Numbered from the stretch's first letter, positions 12,571-27,098 are shown. The stretch: 64,000 bases of DNA from Stromatinia cepivora (GCA_014898415.1 RCTD01000041.1:124001-188000), one strand, 5' to 3'. Program-made: numbers and translations. Notes: a model not told the origin generated them from the sequence alone.

Positions 12571-13226
12571 ATGTTATGATTTTATAATAATATATATGTA
12601 TACAATTATAAAAGGATCAAAAACTTATATAAATTTGAGGGAATTTGATTGTATATATATATAGCCTGAGCTTTATATAACAAACGAGCTGTCATCATTA
12701 AGATAATACAAAGACAATATATTTCAAAAAACTTATATTTATAATCATTTCAAAAATTATGTAAAGGGAAATTTGAATATAGTAAAAACGAAATATAATA
12801 TTACCCCTATCGATTTCGTTCAATTTGGTTGATTTGATCAATTTGATCGATTAACTTGATCGATTTCGGAATTAATTATATTAACTATCCATTATCATTA
12901 TACTATAATTCAATTTCCTTTCTTTTTCTATTGAAACTTTTTTCTTTTAAAGATTCCCCAAATCAAGGAGAATACGAATCAATATTAATTTAATTAATTG
13001 ATAAACGATTTGATCGATTTGATCAATTCATTCATCATTTTAATCAATTTGATCGATAATTTTGGTCAATTTGATCAATTTCCATTAAATTGATCAAATC
13101 AATTAAAATGATCAATTTAATTGATTTAAAACTTATAAACCTTTACAAAACCTGATTTCCAATGAAATAACAATGGAACAAAGAAATAAAACGCTTGAAA
13201 ACAAATTTTTCCGAAAGGAAAAGTAA
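12571..13226 (+). other. E2 3' untranslated region and polypurine tract
   Basis: AT-rich tail with many repeats of GATCAATTTGATCGATT-like words on both strands, which can fold extensively. It ends in a purine run (CCGAAAGGAAAAGTAA) just before the 3' LTR, the expected place for the plus-strand primer. The same tail is present in E1 (26161-26816) and, inverted, in E3 (16644-17310). Confidence 0.7.
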
Positions 13227-13508
13227 TATCACGAATTATAAATTACAGAAGATTAATTATATAATACTTCTTATCTTTCATATCAATTTATAAACTGATC
13301 ATTTATATATATATATTACAAATCATATGATTTAATATAATAAAATAATAACTCTAATAACGTATATATACAATCCTACAGCTTATAAATGAGTATTTGT
13401 ATATATATATCTAATCGCTTCTTACAAGTTATAGTTCTTCAATTGTAGATTTTAAGGAACATAATTGATCCTGTTCATTCAGCTCTACTACGGCTCTTGT
13501 GCGTCACA
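13227..13508 (+). repeat. E2 3' LTR
   Basis: 282 bp. Starts TATCACGAATT (mutated TGTCACGAATC) and ends with an unmutated CTACGGCTCTTGTGCGTCACA, followed by target duplication TATAT. Confidence 0.95.
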
Positions 13509-13513
13509 TATAT

Positions 13514-16361
13514 TCTGAAGAACCCTTTCTTTTTTCTCAATTATTTCAATAACTTTTCGAAGAAAATATGAATATAGGATTGGATAATGTTATTATTGGA
13601 AAAAAGAAGATTAGTAAAGAGAAGATTCTAGTATTTGAAGTTGATGTTTTTAGTGGTTTAATTGTTTTTTCTGAATTATTATTATAATTATAAGATCTTT
13701 ATATAATGGTTATGAGTTTGAAAAAAAAGAATCGATAATTGAAAGTTATGGTGATGATAAGTTTTGTAATAGTATAATCTCCTTTTGAATTTCAAGTGAT
13801 ATTTATATAGGTATTCAGATCAATAATAGTATCTGGGATTCCCTTTATTTCTTTAATCGAAACCTAAGGGTCTTTATTTAAGCAAACCCGAAAATCCCAA
13901 AGTCAGAGGAAGAAAACTTTGATCAAACGATTTGATCATTTGAGGCCCTTCAAAGATTCTCCTTTTTTTTCAGGAAATGATAACCCATCTAATAATTAGG
14001 GGTCCCTTTACTCAAGAAATCGATCTAATCGATCAAAATCGTATTCCTGTATTAATTACAATTTGTAGCAAAATATATATATATCAAAACCTACAAATCT
14101 TACTATTAAACTTAACAATGGTATTGAATTTAAAGCTAATTTGTAGCAATTATTAATCATAAAATAATTCGAACTATATATTATATTATTTAAAAATAAA
14201 ATGTAACATTATATATATATAATCGACCAAACTGAATCAGAAGTATAAATATATTGTTATACTTTTTATATACAAATGCCCCGATTCATAATATTCGAAT
14301 TGATCGAACAATTTATAACGATTTATCGGAATCCGATCGAAATCGATAATACTTATTTTCAATACAAGATATAGATTATACTTAATACAATTCGATATAA
14401 CAATTTTCTAAAATGATATAGAAAGTTCAGATTACTTATTACCCAAATAGAAATTATCGATGATAAAATTCTATTCAGAAATCTCGAATAAAAGATTTCC
14501 GATTTTCTTTTGTGAATAATAACAATATTTATCAAGGATTACAAGATTATAAAAGAATTCGCAAATATATTCATTAAAATAAATTAAAACGAAATTTCAT
14601 TATAAAAACGAAATTGATATTATATTGATCAAAAAGCCCCTATAATTATTTACAAATTAATAATTACTACAAACTCCTTATAACCCTTTTAGAATTCTAA
14701 CAATTCCAATTTTGGAATCTTTATATTCCCAAAACTATTTCCATTTTGAAATATTCCTTTCGGATATACTGATTTCATTATATTTAATAACTATTTGAAC
14801 TTCAAATACTCATTACTTTCTCTTTCTTTTGGAATAATATATACATTAATGCTTTATATCGATAATCTCAATAAGATCGAAATGGTATAAAAAGAAACAA
14901 AAGAATTCGAAGAATATCAGGATATCGAAGAAGACTTCAATTTAGAAGTTATAATTGAAGTTATACAGAATGTTTATTTAAAAGAAGAAAAATATTTAAA
15001 ACCAAATATTTAGATTTTATTTCCATTTTAAGTATTATACAGGATATAAGATTTCTTGATTTAATTAAACTTATAGAAAAAGAAGCATTCACTTTTCCTT
15101 ACAATTTTTCGAAAAATGGTTACATTTATCGATCAAGAGTATTTATTGATTTTAAAGCAAATGGATTTGCTTTTATTAATACTATATTTCTTATTTATTT
15201 ATTTCCTATATTTAAATTAAGAATTATATTATTTGAAGTTTTAATTGAAGTTAAAGGATATAATGATATATAAGGCTATATTATTATTTATTTTATATTC
15301 CTTAATTTAATGATCGATAGTTATAAACAATCTTTTGTTCTTTTTTTTATTATTGAATTCAAAAGTTATAATATTATTTTAGATAAACTTTGGTTATTAG
15401 AGATTCAAACGAAATTCGATTGTTCAATTGATATCTCGAATGATTTAAAGAGAAATTCTGTACTATCTTTTATTCGAATAATCTTTTTGTTATTTAATCA
15501 TTTTTTTGCAAACAGAAGATCGATTGATTAATTTAATAAGATACTGATCGATAAAATGACCAATTCGAAGAATATTGGAATCGAAGAGATTTATAACTGA
15601 ATAGATCAATTATAGTTGATAATATACAATAAGAATCTTCAAATATAAATATAATACAGATTTTTGTTGAAAAAGAAGAAATCCCGATTTTTTTCAAGTT
15701 CAATTCATTTTCTTTTCAATTAATTATATTATTATTGTAGATCTATAAATGCTTCCCCTATATATCGTCCGAAATCCTTGATCTATATATATTCAAATCT
15801 GATAAGTTCCAATTAGAATATAAAAGAGATGAACAAATTGAACTCTTTATTATTATTTTGAAAGAATTCAATAATATAATAAATTTCTAATAAAATAAAC
15901 GATATACAAAAGAAAGAGTATTAATTACTTTAATCGAATTCAAGAATATAAAAGTTCAAAAGAAACTCGATCGAGTATTGATTGAAATCGATTCAGAATT
16001 TGAAATATTATCTAAATATTGATAATACTATCGAATCTTTTTCAAGTATAAATCAAACATTTTGTTTTCTAATCGATCTTATAATTATAAAATCATATTA
16101 AAAAGTGAAGGAAAACAAATTTTGTATTATAGTCTGTTTTACAAAATATCCTTGAAACAATTGAAAATCATCAAAAAATATATTATGGATAATTTCAGCA
16201 AAGGTTTCATTGAATTCAATCAAGCTCCTTATATTGTATTCGTTCTATTTGTCAAGAAATTTAATAGTAGTTTGAGGTTCTATATAAACTTTAGATTATT
16301 GAATTTTTTGATATATAAAGATCGATATCCCTTCCCTTTGATCGACAAAACGCTTTTTCGG
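13514..16361 (+). pseudogene. E1 gag, protease and start of RT, RIP-degraded
   Basis: Resumes the E1 leader and gag after the E2 insertion. Gag pieces extend to about 15010. The protease follows at about 15120-15530, with FIDFKANGFAF and a 73-codon open piece at 15310-15531. The start of the reverse transcriptase is open at 16062-16382 (YKDRYPFPLIDKTLF). The RT is cut at 16361 by E3 after TTCGG (16357-16361), the E3 target duplication. Many stops of RIP type. Confidence 0.85.
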
Positions 16362-16643
16362 TGTGACGCACAAGAGCCGTAGTAGAGCTGAATGAACAGG
16401 GTCAATTATGTTCCTTAGAATTTATAATTGAAGAACTATAATTTATAAGGAGCGATTAAATATATATATATAAATATTTATTTATAAATTGTAGGATTAT
16501 ATATATATATTATTAAGATTACTATTTTACTATACTAAATTATATGATTCATAATATATACATATGGATGATCAGTTTATAAATTGATATGGGAAATAAA
16601 AAGTATTATATGATTAGTCTTTTATAATTTATAATTCGTAATA
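16362..16643 (-). repeat. E3 3' LTR
   Basis: 282 bp. The outer end reads TGTGACGCACAAGAGCCGTAG (unmutated reverse complement of the LTR terminus); the inner end reads ATTCGTAATA, a mutated ATTCGTGACA. A purine-rich tract on the minus strand (CGAAGAGGGGAATAG) abuts it. Confidence 0.95.
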
Positions 16644-17309
16644 CTATTCCCCTCTTCGAAAAAGCTTATTTTCGAGCGTTTTATTCCTTTGTTTTATTGT
16701 TATTTCATCGGAAACCAGATTTTGTGAAGATTTATGAACTTTAAATCAATTAGATTGATCATTTTGATTGATTTAATCAATTTAATGGAAATTGACCAAA
16801 TTGATCAAAATTATCAACCAAATTGATCAAAATGATGAATGAATTGATCAAATCGATTAAATAGTTTATTAATTAATTAAATTAATATTGATTTATATTT
16901 TTTTTGATTTAAGGAATTTTTGAAAGGAAAAAGTTTCAATAAAAAAGGAAAGGAGGTTGAATTATGGTATAATAATAATGAATGATTAATATGGTTAATT
17001 CCGAAATTGATCAAATTAATTGATTAAATTGATTAAATCAATTAAATTGAATGAAATCGATAGGGGTAATATTATATTTCGTTTTTATTATATTTAAGTT
17101 TTCCTTTGTATGATTTTTGAAATGATTATAAGTATGAGTTTTTTGAAATATATTGCTTTTGTATTGTCTTGATGGTGGTAGCTCGTTTGTTGTATAGAAT
17201 TCGGGCTATATGTGTATACAATTAAATTCCTTCGAATTTGTATGGGTTTTCGATTCTTTTATGATTGTATATATATATATTATTATAAAATTATAACATT
17301 CAATTTGTT

Positions 17310-20300
17310 ATATTGAAGAATACTTTTCTTTTCTTTAGTTTTATAGATGAATTATTATTTATATGATTATAATTATCCTTTTCGCTTTTATAAAACTTTA
17401 TTCAATCAATTAATCGATTAGAAGAATCAAACAATATTAAATTGATTAAATGAAAATCGTATAGAAGATATAATGATATTTTAAAATCGAAAATAGGATA
17501 TTAAATAAGATCAATATTGTTATTAAATTATAAGATTTTGTATAATAGAGTTTTTCGTATTTTCTTTAATATTAAGATCTTTTTCATTTTTTATTCCGAA
17601 TTATTAATTATATTAATAAATGGAGATAATTCGAATATTTGATTAAAAAAAGGATTGTTATATATTTTGTATAATCAATTTAAAGGAAAAACAGAATGAA
17701 TTTTCATTATAATCGGGAGTTCGAGTTTGAAAAAGTTTCCAAATCGATTAATGATTTTGAATCTTCTTTGAATTAGGAAGTCCAATTTCTTAAATGATCT
17801 TTGGATAGGATAATTCTTTATATTAAGTTATATATAATCTTCGATATCGAAATCGATCTTATACCGATAAGCATTCATGGATTTCGATATTTTGGCTTGA
17901 ATATATAATAAGCTTTCTTTTATTTGTATGAAAGTTAATTTATTGTATTTTGTATATATACAGGCATTATATATATTTATATCGTTTGTTGGTTTATTAA
18001 TATCTTTTTTTTATTTCTATATATGTTTTGGTATATATTTGTATAGGGTTTTGTAGGATATAAATTTTTTTAAAAAGTTGTATAGAAGAATAAGTTATAT
18101 ATAATTTATTATAAATAGGAATTCTGATTAATCGTTTTGATAATAATTAACAAATGACCTTAACCATTACTGAAAATATTAATTATAGATCTTAGTTTGA
18201 TTATTGATTTAAGAATGATGAATAATGGATAATTTGAGATTAGTTTTTAGGATTTGATTGAATTCTTTTCAAAATTATAATATAAATTGAAAATTGCGAT
18301 CCGATATTATAATATTAAGGGGATTATAATATCGATATATGTAATAAAGATATAATTGTATTTGAATTCGAGTATCGATTGATTTGTGATAAGGTATAGA
18401 AATAGTTTGTTTTATTAATCGATTAATAATGATTAAAATATTGTTATATTTATATTTATCTTTATTAAAGTTATAATAATTTATAATAATATATTACTAT
18501 ATTTGATTAGAAATTGAAAATGGATACAATAAATTAAGGGTACGATTATATAAAACGAAATTATATTTATAAGTGTAACAATTGTATATATATCTGACTA
18601 TAATATTATACATTCTAAATCAATAGTATTGTTGAAATAATAAAAAATAGGTTTTACTCATATTAAAATAAATAATAGAAATGGAATTATAGATTTTATG
18701 AATTAAATAAATTCGAAAATTGTTGACATCGGGTATTATTAAATAGTTATTGTAAAGTAAGAGGTTATTTTGAAATAATATATATTTGTAATTTTGGATA
18801 ATTTGTATTTTAAATGTTAATAAATTATTTATAATTTTATTTGTTTTAATAATATAATTAATTAAATCGAATCAAAAAGCGATTTTATTCAAATCGATAT
18901 TAATAATCACTGTTTCATTTAGATAATACTTTTATAAGGTTTTTCTTATGATTTTGATATCAATTTGATTGTTTTTGATAAGCTATTGGAGGCGATTCTT
19001 TTTCTTGATATAGTTCTAAAAGTTCAATTTATTAGTTCGATAAATTAAAATATCAACGAAAGGATTATCTTTTTTAAAGCGATATATAATGATAAAGTTA
19101 TAATTGGTTAAGACTTTTGTTTAATGAATTTATTGGATGTTGAAAGTCTTGATAGTTATAAAATATTCGAGGATTTTATAATCGATATAAATCTTAATTT
19201 TATATAATAAATTGGCGAATTCTGTTCTTCAATAATTGAAAGATCGAATGATTGATAGTATTTCTTTGTTATAAATTTTATAATTTAGTTTAATGGCAAC
19301 TATGGTTTTGGAGAAATAAGCTATAAAAAATCAATCTTCGTTATACTGTTATAATAATATATTAATAATTATTTTATTGAATGTATTTATTTCGAATATA
19401 TAAAGGAATTAATAATTATAATATTGTAAAAATAGAATAAAGATAAACTTTTTCTTCAAGATATTGAATGTGTTTTGATATATTTCGTTGAATATAAATT
19501 TAACATTCATTTTAATAAATTTGTTGAAAGGTTTTATTATTATATTATAATCTTTAATGAATTATTAATAAAAATTACAAAAACTGAAGAATAATTGGAT
19601 TTTTTTTATTATTATCGGAAAAATTCAATTCTCAATTATTTCAATCTTTTCAAAATCCATTTTTATTCCTTTAATAAAGATAATAAAGCTTAAGTATTTG
19701 ATATATATAATATTAAATTCATATTTTTTGAGATCTATTTATAGACTAACAATTTTTAATCGTTCGAAAATTAGTTTAATATAAATTTGATATTCTTCTT
19801 CGTTTTCGAAATAGATTAGAATATTGTCGAAATATATTATATAAAAGATATTTAGATAATCGAATAGAATATCATTCATATAATATTGATAGATTACAGA
19901 ATTATTCATTAATTCGAATAGTACGATTTTGTATTTGTATAATCTGTATCGGATTCGAAAGGTAGTATACTCTTCCGAAACAGGATTTATTCTTATATAA
20001 TGGAAAGTTTGATGAATATCGAATTTGGTAAAGATCTTAATATTGGAAAGCCGAGAAAGTGTTTTGTCGATCAAAGAGAGGGGATATTGATCCTTATATA
20101 TTAAGGAATTCAATAATCTGAAGTTTATATAGAACCTCAAATTATTATTAGGTTTTTTGATGAATAGAATGGGTACAATATAAAGGGCTTGATTGGGTTC
20201 AATGAAACTTTTGTTGAGATTATCCATAATATATTCTTTAACGATTTCCAATTGTTCCAAAGACATTTTGTAAAGCGAATTGTAGTGTAAAGTTTATTCT

Positions 20301-21460
20301 TCTTCGTTTTTCAATATGATTTTATAATTATAAAATCGATTAGAAGACAAGATGTTTGATTTATACTTGGAAAAGATTCGATAGTATTGTCGATATTCAA
20401 ATAATATTTCAGATTTTAAATCGATTTCGGTTAATACTTGATCGAATTTCTTTTGAATTTTTGTATTCTTGAATTTAATTAAGGCAATTAGTATTCTTTT
20501 TTTTATATATCGTTTGTTTTATCGGAAATCTATTATATTATCAAGTTCTTTTAGAATAATAATAAAGAGTTCAGTTTGTTTATTTCTTTTATATTCTAAT
20601 TAGAATTTATCAGATTTGAGTATATATAGATCAAGAACTTCGGGCGATATATAGGGGAGGTATTCGTAGATTTGTAATAATGATGTGATTGATTGGGAAA
20701 AAGGTGAATTAAACTTGAAAGGAATCGGGATTTCTTTTTTTTCAACAAAAATCTGTATTATATTTATATTTAAAGGTTTTTGTTGTATATTACTAATTGC
20801 AATTGATCTGCTTAATTATAAATCTCTTCGATTTCAATATTCTTTGAACTAATTATCTTGTTGATTAATATCTTATTAAATTAATCGATCGATTTTCTAT
20901 TTATAAAGGGATAATTGAATAACGAAAAGATTATTCGAATAGAAAATAATACAGGGTCTCTCTTTAAATTATTCGAAATATCGATTGAAACAATCGAGTT
21001 TCGTTCGAGTTTCTGATAATTAAAGTTTATTTAAAATAATATTATAACTTTCTAATTCAATAATAAGGAAAGGAATAAAAGATTGTTCATGATTATCGAT
21101 TATTAAATTAAGGAATATGAAATGAATAATAATATGGTTTTGTATACTATTATACTTTTTAACTTCAATTGAAGCTTCAAGCGGTATAATTCTGGGTTTA
21201 AATATAGGAAATAAACAAGTAAGGAGTGTAGTATTAATCAAAGCGAATTTATTTGCTTTAGAGTTAATGAGTGTTCTTGATTGATAAGTATAATTATTTT
21301 TTGAAAGGTTATAGGGAAAAATAAGTGCTTTTCCTTTTATAAGTTTGGTTAAATCAAGAAATCTTATATCCCGTATAATACTTAGAATGGAGATGGAATT
21401 TAAGTATTTGATTTTAAAAGCTTTTTTTTTTCTAAATGGGCATTCTGTATGGTTTCAATT
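17310..21460 (-). pseudogene. pol: E3 pol, RIP-degraded
   Basis: Reads right to left. Protease: open piece 21020-21241, with FPIFKPRIIPLEA and IIELESYNIILNKL. Reverse transcriptase: open for 175 codons at 19739-20266, with FIEPNQALYIVPILFIKKP, FYINFRLLNSLIYKD and YFDNILIY, where the second catalytic Asp is Asn. RNase H, integrase (about 18,000-18,650) and chromodomain (about 17,330-17,610) follow in fragments. The open RT piece is only a partial domain. Confidence 0.9.
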
Positions 21461-22960
21461 GTAACTTCTGGGCTGAAGTCTTTTTCGGTATTTCGATATT
21501 CTTCAAATTCTTTTGCTTCTTTTTATACTGTTTCGATCTTATTGAGGTTATCGATATAAGGCATCGATATATATATTGTTTTAGGAAAGGGAAAGGGCGA
21601 TGAATGTTTGAAGTTCGAATAGTTATTGAATACAGTGGGGTTGGTATATCCAGGAGGAGCATTCCGGGGTAGAAATGGTTTCGGGAATATAGAGGTTCCA
21701 AAATTGGAGTTATTAAAGTTTCAAAAGAGTTGTAAAGGATTCATAATAATTGTTAATTTACGAATAACTATAAAAACTTTTTGACCAATATAATATCGAT
21801 TTCGTTCTTATAATGAAACTTCGTTTTGATCTATTTTAATAAATATATTTACAAGTTTTTTTATAATTTTATAATCCTTAATAAATATTACTATTGTTTG
21901 TAAAAGAAAATCGGAAATCTTTTATTCGAGATTCTTGAATAAGATTTTATCATTAGTAATCTTTGTTTGAATAATAAGTAATTTGAATTTTCTATATTAT
22001 TCTAGAAAATTATTATATCGAATTGTATTAGATATGATCTATATTTCGTATTGAAAATGAATATTATTGATTTCGATTAGGTTTCGATAGATCGTTGTAA
22101 GTTATTCGATTAATTCGAGTATTGTGAATCGGGGTATTTATATATAAAAAATATAATAATATACTTGTACTTCCGATTCGATTTGATCGATTATATATAT
22201 GTAGTATTGTATTTCACTTTTAAATAATATAGTATACAATTCGAATTGTTCTATAATTAATAATTGTTATAAACTAGTTTTAGGTTTAATATTATCGTTA
22301 AGTTTAGTAATAAGATTTATGGGTTTTGGTGTATATATATTTTATTATGAGTTATGATTGGTGTGGGAATGCGATTTTGATTGATTAGGTCGGCTTTTTG
22401 AATAAAAAGACCCTTGATTATTAAATGGATTGTTACTTCTTAAAAGGGAAAGAGAATCCTTGGAGGATTTTGGATAATCAGATTGTTTGATCAAAGTTTT
22501 CTTCTTCTGATTTCAGGATCTTCGGGTTTATTTGAATGAAGATCCTTGGATTTCGATTAAGGGAATAAAGGAAATTCTAAGTATTGTTGTTGATCTGAAT
22601 ATCTGTATAAATATCATTTGGGATTCAGAAGGAGGTTGCATTATTGTAGAATTCGTTGTCATTATAGTTTTCAATTGTCGATTCTCCTTTTTCAAATTTA
22701 TAATCATTATATAGAAATCTTGTAGTTATAATGATGATTCGGAAGGAGCAATTGAATTGTTAGGAGTATCGGTTTTATATACTGGAATTTTCTTTTTATT
22801 AGTTTTCTTTTTTCAATGGTAATATTATCCAATCCTGTATTTATATTTTCTTTGAAGGGTTGTTGAAATAATTGAGGAGAAGGAGAGGGTTCTTTAGAAT
22901 ATACTTTCGAAGATTCGGAGTGTATAGGAGGAGGAGTTCGTTATATTGTGAAAATAATAG
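21461..22960 (-). pseudogene. gag: E3 gag, RIP-degraded
   Basis: Minus-strand counterpart of gag. An open piece at 21432-21701 includes FYPGMLLLDIPTPLYS and leads into the protease. The N-terminal start aligns near 22,950. Stops throughout, so non-functional. Confidence 0.75.
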
Positions 22961-23121
22961 TATACTTTTAAAAGGATTTATTTTCGTTGATTAGATTGGA
23001 ATAGATCTTCTTTTTCTGAGTGTAATATTTGTAAAAGTTCATTTAAAAAGGTATTATTAAAGTGAAGTATTATTTGGAAGGTTATTAAATGGCCGGATAT
23101 TTGTAAATAAATTGTAGATAA

Positions 23122-23403
23122 TATAATGTACAAGAGTTGTAGTAGAGTTGAATAAATAGGGTCAATTATGTTTCTTAGAATCTATAATTGAAGAATTATA
23201 GCTCGTAAGGAGCGATTAGATATATATATACAAATATCTATTTGTAGGTTATAGGATTGTATATATATATTATTAGGGTTATTATTTTATTATACTAAAT
23301 TGTATGATTTGTAACGTATGTGTATGGATGATCAGCTTATAAATTGATATGGGAGATAAGAGGTATCATATGGTTAGCCTCCTGTGGTTCACGATTCGTG
23401 ACA
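23122..23403 (-). repeat. E3 5' LTR
   Basis: 282 bp. The outer (right) part, CTCCTGTGGTTCACGATTCG onward, is unmutated; the inner end starts TATAATGTACAAGAG, a mutated TGTGACGCACAAGAG. To its left lie the E3 leader and primer-binding region. Confidence 0.95.
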
Positions 23404-26160
23404 TTCGGTTTTCTGGTATTAAGATCTTTACCAAACTCGATATTTATCAAGTTTTTCATTATATAAAAATAGATCCTGTTTCGAAAGAGTATACTATTTT
23501 TTGAATCCGATACAGATTATATAAATACAAGATTGTACTATTCAGATTAACGAATAGTTTTGCAATTTATTAATATTATATAAATAATGTTCTATTCGAT
23601 TATTTAGATATCTTTTGTATAATATACCTCAATAATATTTTAATCTATTTCAAGAATGAAAAAAAGCACCAAATTTATATTAAACTAATTCTCAAATGAT
23701 TAAAAGTTGTTGGTCTATAAACAGATTTCAAGAAATGCGAATTCAATATTATATATATCAAATATTTAAGCTTTATTATCTTTATTAAAGAAGTAAAGAT
23801 AAATCCTGAAAAGATTAAGGTAGTTGAGAATTGGATTTTTCTGATAATAATGAAAGGGATTCAATTATTCTTTGGTTTTTGTAATTTTTATCAATGGTTC
23901 ATTAAGGATTATAATATAATAGCGAAACTTTTTAATGAATTTATTAAAGCAAATGTTAAATTCGTATTCGATGAAGTATGTTAAAATGTATTCAATATCT
24001 TGAAGAAAAAGTTTATCTCTGTTTTGTTCTTGTAATATTATAATCACCGATTTTTTTGTATACTCGAAACAGATGTATTCGATGGAATAATTGTTAGTAT
24101 GTTATTACAATAGTATAGCGAAGATTGATTTTTTGTAGCTTATTTCTTTAAGATTATGGTTATTGTTGAACTGAATTATGAAGTTTATGATAAGGAAATA
24201 CTATCAATTATTCGATCTCTCAATTATTGGAAAGCGGAATTCGCTGATTCATTATATAAAATCAAGGTTTATATTGATTATAAAACCTTCGAATATTTCA
24301 TAATTATTAAGACTTTTAATATCTGACAAATTTATTGAACAAAAATTCTAATTGATTATAATTTTATTATTATATATCACTTTGGAAAAAATAACCCTTT
24401 CGTTGATATTTTAACCTGTTGGATCAACGAATTGGATTTTTAGAATTATATTAAAAAGAAGAATTGTCTTCAATAGTTTATTAAAGATAATCAAATTGAT
24501 ATTAAAATCATAAAAAAGTTTTACAAAAGCATTACCCAAACAAAACAACAATTATTAGTATCGATTTGAATAAAATTGCTCCTCGATTCGATTTAATTAA
24601 TTGTATTATCGAAACAAGTAAAATTATAGATAACTTGCTAGCATTTAGAATACAAACTATTTATGATTATAAGTATATATCATTTCAAAATGACCTTTTG
24701 CTTTATAATGATTATCTAATAATGCCCAATATCGATAACCTTCGAATTTATTTGATTCGTAAAATCTATAATTCTATTTCTATTGTTTATTTTGATATAA
24801 GTAAAATCTATTTTTTATTATTTTAACAATATTATTAATCCAGAATATATAATACTATAATTAGATATATATATATAATTATCATGCCTACAAATGTAAT
24901 TCCGTTTTATATAATTGTATTCTTAATTTATTACATCCATTTCCGATTCCTAATCGAATATAGCAATATATTATTATAAATTATTATAGTTTTAATAAGG
25001 ATAAATATGAATATGATAATATTTTAATCATTATTAATCAATTAACGAAACAAATTATCTTTATATCTTATTACAAATCAATCGATACCCGAATTCAAGT
25101 ATAATTATATCTCTATTATATATATCGATATTATAATCCCCCTGATATTATAGTATCGGATCGCGGCCTCTAATTCATATTACAGTTCTGGAAGGAATTC
25201 AGTCAAATCTTAGGAACCGATCTCAAACTATCCATTGCTTATTATTTTCAAATCAATGATCAAATTGAGATCTATAATTAATATTTTTAATAATGGTTAA
25301 GATTGTTTATTAGCTATTATTAAAATGATTGATCAGAATTCCTATCTATGATGGATTACGTACAATTTATTCTTCTACACGATTTTTTAGGAGGGTTTAT
25401 ACTTTACAAAACCCTATACAGGTATATACCGAAATATATATAAAAATAAAAGGAAGATGTTAATAAATCAATAGACAATATGAATATATATGATACTTAT
25501 ATATATATAGAACATAATAGATTAGTTTTCATACAAGCAAAAGAAGATCTATTGTATATTCAAGTTAAGATATCGAAATCCATAAATACTTATCAATGTA
25601 AAATCGATTTCGATATTGAAGATTATATATAGCTTAATATGAAAAATTATTTTATCTAAAGATTATCCAAGAAACTGGACTTTCCAATTCAAAGAAGATT
25701 CAAGATCATTAATCGATCTAGAAGTTCTTTTAAATTCGAACTTCCGATTATAATGAAAATTCATTCTGTTTTCCTTTCAGATTGATTATACAAGATATAT
25801 AACAATCCTTTTCCTGATTAAATATTCGAACCATTTCTATTTATTAATATAATTGGTGATTCGGAATGGGAAGTGGAGAAGGTCCTAGTAGTAAAGAAAA
25901 TACGAAAAACCTTACTATATAGAGTTTCGTGGTTTAATAGTGATATTGATCTTATTTGGTATTTTGCTTCCGATCTTAAAATATCATTGTACTTTTTGTG
26001 CGATTTTCATCTGATTAATCCAATGTTGTTTGATCCTTCCAATCGACTAATTAATTGGATAAAATTCTATAAAAATGAAAAGGATAATTATAATCATATA
26101 AATAACGATTCATTTATGAAATTAAGGAAAAGAAAAGTATTCTTCAATACAGTAGACTAG
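23404..26160 (+). pseudogene. pol: E1 pol remainder (RT-RH-IN-chromodomain), RIP-degraded
   Basis: Continues the E1 RT directly after the E3 insertion (GIKIFTKLDI-type motif, then YLNNILIYF replacing the YxDD box). RNase H follows (about 23,840-24,440), then integrase (about 24,780-25,440), with an 86-codon open piece at 24566-24826. The last block, open at 25873-26160, is a clear chromodomain: ILLYRVSW-like core, DLIWYFASDL, and the family-specific tail DFHLINP and NRLINWIKFY. Chromodomains guide such elements to marked chromatin. This copy is dead. Confidence 0.9.
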
Positions 26161-26816
26161 ATATTATGATTTTATGATAATATATATATATATGATTGTG
26201 AAAGGATCAAAAACCCATACAAATTCGAGGGAATTTGATCGTATACGTATATAACCCGAGCTCCATATAACAAACGAGTTGTTATTATTAAGACAATACA
26301 AAGGCAATATATTTCAAAAAAGTTATGCCTATGATCATTTCAAAAATCATGTAAAAAGAAGCTTGAATATAATAAAAACGAAATATAATGTCATTTCTAT
26401 CGATTTCGTTCAATTTAATTGATTTGGTCAATTTGGTCGATTAACTTGATTAATTTCGGAATTAATTATATTAACTATTTATTATTATTATATTATAATT
26501 TAACCTCCTTGCCTTTTCTATTAAAACTTTTTCTTTTCAGAAATTCCTCAAATCAAGGAGAATATGAATCAATATTAATTTAACCAATTAATGAACGATT
26601 TGGTCGATTTAGTTAATTCATTTGTTATTTTAATCAATTTAATCGATAATTTTGGTCAATTTGATCAATTTCTAGTAAATTGATCAAATCAATTAAAATA
26701 ATTAATCTAATTGATTTAAAGCTTATAAATCTTTACAAAATCTGATTTCCAATGAAATAGCAATGGAATAAAGGAGTGAAATGTTCGAGAACGAGTTTTT
26801 CCGAAGAGGGGGATAG

Positions 26817-27098
26817 TATTACAAATCGTGAATTACAGAAGGCTAATTATATAATACCTTTTATTTTTTATATCAATTTATAAATTGATCATCTATATAC
26901 ATATATTACGAATCATACAATTTAATATAATAAAATAACAATCCTAATAATGTATACACATAATTTTACAACCTACAAATGGGTATTTGTGTATATATAT
27001 CTAGTTGTTTCTTATGAGTCATAATTCTTCAATTGTAGATTCTAAAGAACATAATTGACCCTGTTTATTCAGCTCTACTACGGCTCTTGTGCGTCACA
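26817..27098 (+). repeat. E1 3' LTR
   Basis: 282 bp after the polypurine tract AAGAGGGGGATAG. Starts TATTACAAATCG (mutated); ends unmutated GGCTCTTGTGCGTCACA and is followed by target duplication GTATA. Confidence 0.95.

Larger units (their letters stand above)
6468..13508 (+). mobile_element. Chromovirus copy E2, full length (7,041 bp), RIP-mutated
   Basis: Complete copy of the family nested in the leader of E1. The flanking 5-bp duplication TATAT is at 6463-6467 and 13509-13513, and joining the flanks restores the E1 leader as it reads in the fresh copy at about 62,800. LTRs are 6468-6749 and 13227-13508 (282 bp each). Internal order is gag, protease, reverse transcriptase, RNase H, integrase, chromodomain, the standard chromovirus order. 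Stops throughout. Confidence 0.95.
16362..23403 (-). mobile_element. Chromovirus copy E3, full length (7,042 bp), RIP-mutated
   Basis: Complete minus-strand copy inserted in the RT of E1. Target duplication TTCGG is at 16357-16361 and 23404-23408, and joining the flanks restores the E1 RT frame. LTRs are 16362-16643 (3' LTR) and 23122-23403 (5' LTR). Same gene order as E2, reversed. Of the three mutated copies it keeps the longest RT piece. Confidence 0.95.
6148..27098 (+). mobile_element. Chromovirus (Ty3/gypsy) copy E1, RIP-mutated, split by E2 and E3
   Basis: Outermost copy of the 7.04-kb chromoviral family, inserted in the TIR element with 5-bp target duplication GTATA (6143-6147 and 27099-27103). 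Its own parts are the left LTR remnant 6148-6241, leader 6242-6467, gag through early RT 13509-16361, the rest of pol 23404-26816, and right LTR 26817-27098. Without E2 and E3 and their duplications it is 6,858 bp. Adding the 188 bp missing from its left LTR gives 7,046 bp, agreeing with the other copies. All coding parts carry many stops of the C-to-T/G-to-A type and the element cannot be autonomous. Confidence 0.9.

Noticed and set aside
12840..13120. CRISPR-like or satellite array of GATCAATTTGATCGATT words
   Set aside because: The words are irregular, overlap on both strands, and belong to the 3' untranslated region shared by all chromovirus copies.
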